This document shows, one piece after another, positions 61,250 to 64,000 of a stretch of 64,000 nucleotides of DNA. Under the pieces are notes generated by a model. It saw only the letters and a list, made by a program, of their open reading frames with translations. It did no database searches and was not told where the DNA came from. Numbering within the stretch: the stretch's first letter is position 1; every line of letters begins with the position of its first letter. The DNA lies in the NCBI GenBank assembly GCA_963819635.1, contig CAWFWX010000011.1, forward strand, positions 62,001-126,000. The letters are read 5' to 3'. The stretch is from JACVRW01 sp963819635 (lineage in GTDB: Bacteria; Actinomycetota; Thermoleophilia; Solirubrobacterales; Thermoleophilaceae). The translations under genes and the position numbers were made by a program.

Positions 61250-63430
61250 TCAGTCGCGGTCGTGCTTCTTCTTGAACTGGAACTGCGCGGTGTGGACGCT
61301 GCCGTCGTCGAGCTTCAATACGAACTCGCGACAGGTGCCGGCCCACTTCCTGTCCGTCTTCCACAGCATCACGTACTGGTCCACGCGCCGGAGGTACTCG
61401 AACATCGGCTTCTTCTTCGACGCGCGCGCGATCACCTCGGTGTCACCGCCGCCGCACCTGGTGGAGCGCGGGTAGCCGTCGGCCTCGGGCTTGGGCCCGC
61501 GATAGCCATGCAGCGAGAAGCGGATCGGCACGGGCAGGCCGGCCTTCCACCTGTTGACCTTCGGCGGGTTCTTCACCGGCCAGAGGAAGCCCTTGAAGTC
61601 GTACGCGACGCTGTAGGTGACGACCTTGGACGCGGTGTTGCCGGCCTTGTCCGACGCCTTCACCTCGAACGTGTGCTGACCGAAGCTCGAGGTGTCGATC
61701 GGCGCGCCGTTCGCCACCGTTCCCGAGCAGCTCGCCACGCCGGCTCCACCGGCCTGGTCCTGGCACGAGTACGAGGCGAGCACGCGCTCGCCAAGCGCGT
61801 AGACGGCGCCCTCGGTGGGCCTGGCCAGCGTGATCGCCGGCGGCGCCTGGTCCGCGACCGTGTAGGTCACGGTCTTGGAGGAGGCGTTGCCCGCCTCGTC
61901 CGTGGCGTCGACCCTGAACGTCTTCTCGCCGACACTCGAGGTGTCGATGGGCGCTCCGTTCGCGACCGTGCCCGCGCAGGTCGCGACGCCCGCGTCGTCG
62001 CTGCATGTGTAGTCCGCGGTCACGTGCTGGCCGAGGCCGTAGACCGCACCCGAGACCGGGGTCGTCAACGTGATCGCCGGCGGCCCCTGGTCCGCGACCG
62101 TGTAGGTCACGGACTTGGAGGAGGCGTTGCCCGCCTCGTCCGTGGCGTCGACCCTGAACGTCTTCTCGCCGACACTCGAGGTGTCGATGGGCGCTCCGTT
62201 CGCGACCGTGCCCGCGCAGGTCGCGACGCCCGACCCGCCCGCCTCGTCGGTGCAGGCGTAGTCGGCCGTCACGTGCTTGCCGAGGCCATAGACCGCGCCG
62301 GACGCCGGGGTGGTCACCACGATGTCCGGCGCAGTCGCGTCGACGACCGTGTAGGTCACCGACTTCGAACCGGTGTTCCCTGCCCGGTCCGTGGCCTCAA
62401 CGGTGAAGGTGTGCTCGCCCAGGGTGCTCGTGTCGACGTCGGCGCCCTGCGCCACGTCTCCAACGCAGGACTCGATGCCGGAGCCGTTCGGCTCGTCCGC
62501 GCACGAGTAGTCGGCCGTCACGTGCTCGCCGCGGTCGTACACCGCCCCGTCCTGCGGGCTGTCGATCGTCGCGACGGGATCGGTCTCGTCCACGACCGTC
62601 ACCGTGTGCGTGACCACGGTCTCGTTCCCCGCGTGGTCGCGCGCGGTCACGGTCACCGACACGTCTCCGAGCTCACTCGTGTCGAGCAGCGCGCCGGACG
62701 CCGTAGTGCCGACGCAGGTGTCGAGTCCCGAGCTGCCCTCGTCGGCGCACGAGAAGTCCACGACCAGCTCGGCGCCCTGCGCCACCTCCGCGCCGTCCAC
62801 CGGGCTGCGCAGGTCGACGGTCGGCGGCGTCGTGTCCGGTGGCACGCACGCCGTCGTGCCGGTGAGCGTGATGCGGTACAGCCCCGGGCCGCCCGGCGCC
62901 CGGCCGTTCCAGCCGATCAGCGTCTCGGCGGCACCGAAGCCATTCGCATCGAGGACGCCGTCCGGATACTGGAAGCGGTTGAAGAAGTCCTGGAAGATCT
63001 CGCCCAGCGAGCTCTGCGGGTCGCGGTTGTAGGAGCTGATGCCGAGGAAGTATTCGCCGCCGGCGCCCGGCGAGAAGCGGTGATGCGCCGGCAGCATGGA
63101 TCCGCGCGAGCCATTCCAGTCGTCGTTCGCGTAGACCCCGAACCCCTGCGAGTCGAACAGGAACATCTGGGTGTCGAGCGTCGTCGCGCCCACCGTGGTC
63201 GCGGAGAACGAGGCACCGTCCGCCAGGCAGAAGCGGTACATGTCGACGTCCTCGGCATCCGTGAAGCTGCCCCAGATCGTCGGGACGGCGGCATCGCCGA
63301 AGTCGTTCGCGGTCGCGCGGAGATCGCCGGCGTCACCCTGCTCGAACGCGGCGGATGCCCCGGGTGCAACAGCCAGGGCGATGGCGGTTATGACTGCGAA
63401 GACTGTGAGTCGCGTGAGACCAGGTGTCAC
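61250..63430 (-). CDS. Secreted protein with tandem HYR/Ig-like repeats
   Basis: 726 residues. Signal peptide MTPGLTRLTVFAVITAIALA. An N-terminal beta domain (about 30-195: FGDAAVPTIWGSFTDAEDVD, pre-peptidase-like) is followed by five Ig-like repeats of about 80 residues with the consensus P-x-DGA-x-Y-x-x-GE-x-V-x-ADYSC-x-D, each with a Cys pair and ending AGN-x-x-x-KSVTYTV. Repeats 3 and 4 are nearly identical at the DNA level (see repeat 61828-62232). The C-terminus (about 620-726) is a further basic domain (PKVNRWKAGLPVPIRFSLHG). It is probably an adhesive surface protein. Confidence 0.8.
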   Translation of the reverse strand: MTPGLTRLTVFAVITAIALAVAPGASAAFEQGDAGDLRATANDFGDAAVPTIWGSFTDAEDVDMYRFCLADGASFSATTVGATTLDTQMFLFDSQGFGVYANDDWNGSRGSMLPAHHRFSPGAGGEYFLGISSYNRDPQSSLGEIFQDFFNRFQYPDGVLDANGFGAAETLIGWNGRAPGGPGLYRITLTGTTACVPPDTTPPTVDLRSPVDGAEVAQGAELVVDFSCADEGSSGLDTCVGTTASGALLDTSELGDVSVTVTARDHAGNETVVTHTVTVVDETDPVATIDSPQDGAVYDRGEHVTADYSCADEPNGSGIESCVGDVAQGADVDTSTLGEHTFTVEATDRAGNTGSKSVTYTVVDATAPDIVVTTPASGAVYGLGKHVTADYACTDEAGGSGVATCAGTVANGAPIDTSSVGEKTFRVDATDEAGNASSKSVTYTVADQGPPAITLTTPVSGAVYGLGQHVTADYTCSDDAGVATCAGTVANGAPIDTSSVGEKTFRVDATDEAGNASSKTVTYTVADQAPPAITLARPTEGAVYALGERVLASYSCQDQAGGAGVASCSGTVANGAPIDTSSFGQHTFEVKASDKAGNTASKVVTYSVAYDFKGFLWPVKNPPKVNRWKAGLPVPIRFSLHGYRGPKPEADGYPRSTRCGGGDTEVIARASKKKPMFEYLRRVDQYVMLWKTDRKWAGTCREFVLKLDDGSVHTAQFQFKKKHDRD
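61828..62232. repeat. Near-identical 240-bp-spaced direct repeat within the Ig-like gene
   Basis: About 160 bases (61832-61991 against 62072-62231) differ at only two positions by my reading, one at 61845/62085 and one at 61873/62113. The offset is exactly 240 bases, one Ig-like repeat of 80 codons. This indicates a recent duplication or gene conversion. Confidence 0.85.
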
Positions 63431-63507
63431 GGGTTCCTTTCCCGCGGCACGGAGGGAACTGCCCTTTGCATCGGCTAAAAGGGCGCAATCCTTGAAGGGG
63501 GACGCGT

Positions 63508-64000
63508 CTAGAAGACGGGTGTTTCGGTGTAGGTGCCGAACACGCGCTGGAGCGACTGGACGATCTCGCCCTCGGTGGCGTGGGCGCGGGCGCAGTCGAG
63601 CAGCGGCTCCATGAGGTTCCGGTCGGCGGCCGCGGCCTCGCGGAGCTCGGTGAGCGCGGCCTCGACCTGCTCGCCGTCGCGGCTGGCGCGCACGGCCTGG
63701 GTGCGGCCGATCTGCTTGCGCTCGAGCTCCTCCGGGATGCGCAGGATCGCCAGCTGGCGATCGTCCTGCTGCTCGTAGCGGTTGACGCCGACGATCACGC
63801 GCTCGCCGCGCTCGATCTCCTCCTGGAGCCGGAAGCTGGCGTCGGCGATCTCGCGCTGCGGGTAGCTCTGCTTGATCGCCTCGACCATCCCGCCGAGCTG
63901 GTCGATCTTGCGGAACTCCGCGTAGGCCGCCTGCTCCATGCGGTCCGTGAGCGACTCGACGAAATAGGAGCCGCCCAGGGGGTCGATCGTGTTCCCCACC
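63508..64000 (-). CDS. Methylmalonyl-CoA mutase catalytic subunit, 3' part (runs off the window)
   Basis: The last 163 residues or so of the large subunit, continuing beyond the right edge. GNTIDPLGGSYFVESLTDRM, LGGMVEAIKQSYPQREIADA and VIVGVNRYEQ are diagnostic of the acyl-CoA mutase catalytic barrel. The protein stops (VFGTYTETPVF) without the B12-binding domain, so the enzyme is of the split type; the missing domain is encoded at 60085. Two secreted-protein genes separate the subunits on the same strand. The start lies outside the window. Confidence 0.88.
   Translation of the reverse strand, partial: VGNTIDPLGGSYFVESLTDRMEQAAYAEFRKIDQLGGMVEAIKQSYPQREIADASFRLQEEIERGERVIVGVNRYEQQDDRQLAILRIPEELERKQIGRTQAVRASRDGEQVEAALTELREAAAADRNLMEPLLDCARAHATEGEIVQSLQRVFGTYTETPVF

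Overview
The window is very GC-rich, gene-dense bacterial DNA. Gene content and order point to a high-GC actinobacterium, most likely of the Thermoleophilia/Solirubrobacterales type. This is inferred from: F420-type LLM oxidoreductase, BTAD/SARP regulator, DUF3618/holin-like envelope trio, Rv2578c-type radical SAM protein, stand-alone LigD polymerase, and the order rpmE - DUF1385 - prfA - prmC - sua5 - glyA - wecA - atpIBEFHAGDC. No tRNA, rRNA, CRISPR array, prophage or intact transposase was seen.

Layout. 1-6 kb: NAD-binding epimerase-like protein, VOC proteins, a three-gene envelope-stress set (DUF3618, holin-like, coiled-coil/TM) and small enzymes. 5-9.4 kb: SDR and EamA exporter divergent from a LysR regulator, then a tandem palindrome array and a PLP decarboxylase. 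9.4-11.5 kb: SBP56/methanethiol-oxidase-type protein with a membrane partner behind a 16-bp palindromic operator. 11.5-18 kb: secreted FG-GAP protein, large LuxR ATPase, methyltransferase, SARP regulator. 18-26.3 kb: mixed enzymes including ArsR-VOC, LLM oxidoreductase, DHFR-like reductase, LigD polymerase facing exonuclease III, and a Ser/Thr kinase. 26.3-28.8 kb: a lower-GC stretch with an OB-like membrane protein, a K+ channel and a lipoprotein. 28.8-36.5 kb: the complete F1Fo ATP synthase operon on the minus strand. 36.7-43.6 kb: a block of unrelated genes, including two paralogous GGDEF/HD-GYP proteins, that separates the ATP operon from wecA. 43.6-54.2 kb: wecA, fetAB, glyA, sua5, prmC, prfA, reductase, DUF1385, rpmE, gpsA. 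54.3-57.8 kb: etfB-etfA-ETF:quinone oxidoreductase. 58-60.1 kb: DHA2 exporter with divergent MarR. 60-64 kb: split methylmalonyl-CoA mutase (B12 subunit and the 3' part of the catalytic subunit) with two secreted-protein genes between them.

Two features stand out. First, a palindrome, GGGGTC-T/A-GACCCC, recurs at several loci: a tandem array at 7819-7997, single or paired copies at 9389, 31396-31457, 32107-32166 and 52832-52860. It lies inside the coding sequences of the ATP synthase alpha and gamma subunits and supplies the stop codon of at least two genes. Second, about nine genes, including normally essential atpG and etfA, are broken by single-base frameshifts whose two halves both remain conserved. 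This pattern is best explained by residual indel errors in the assembly. The gamma-subunit break coincides with the palindrome insertion and deserves separate checking. I could not run any database search, so family names rest on motif recognition.
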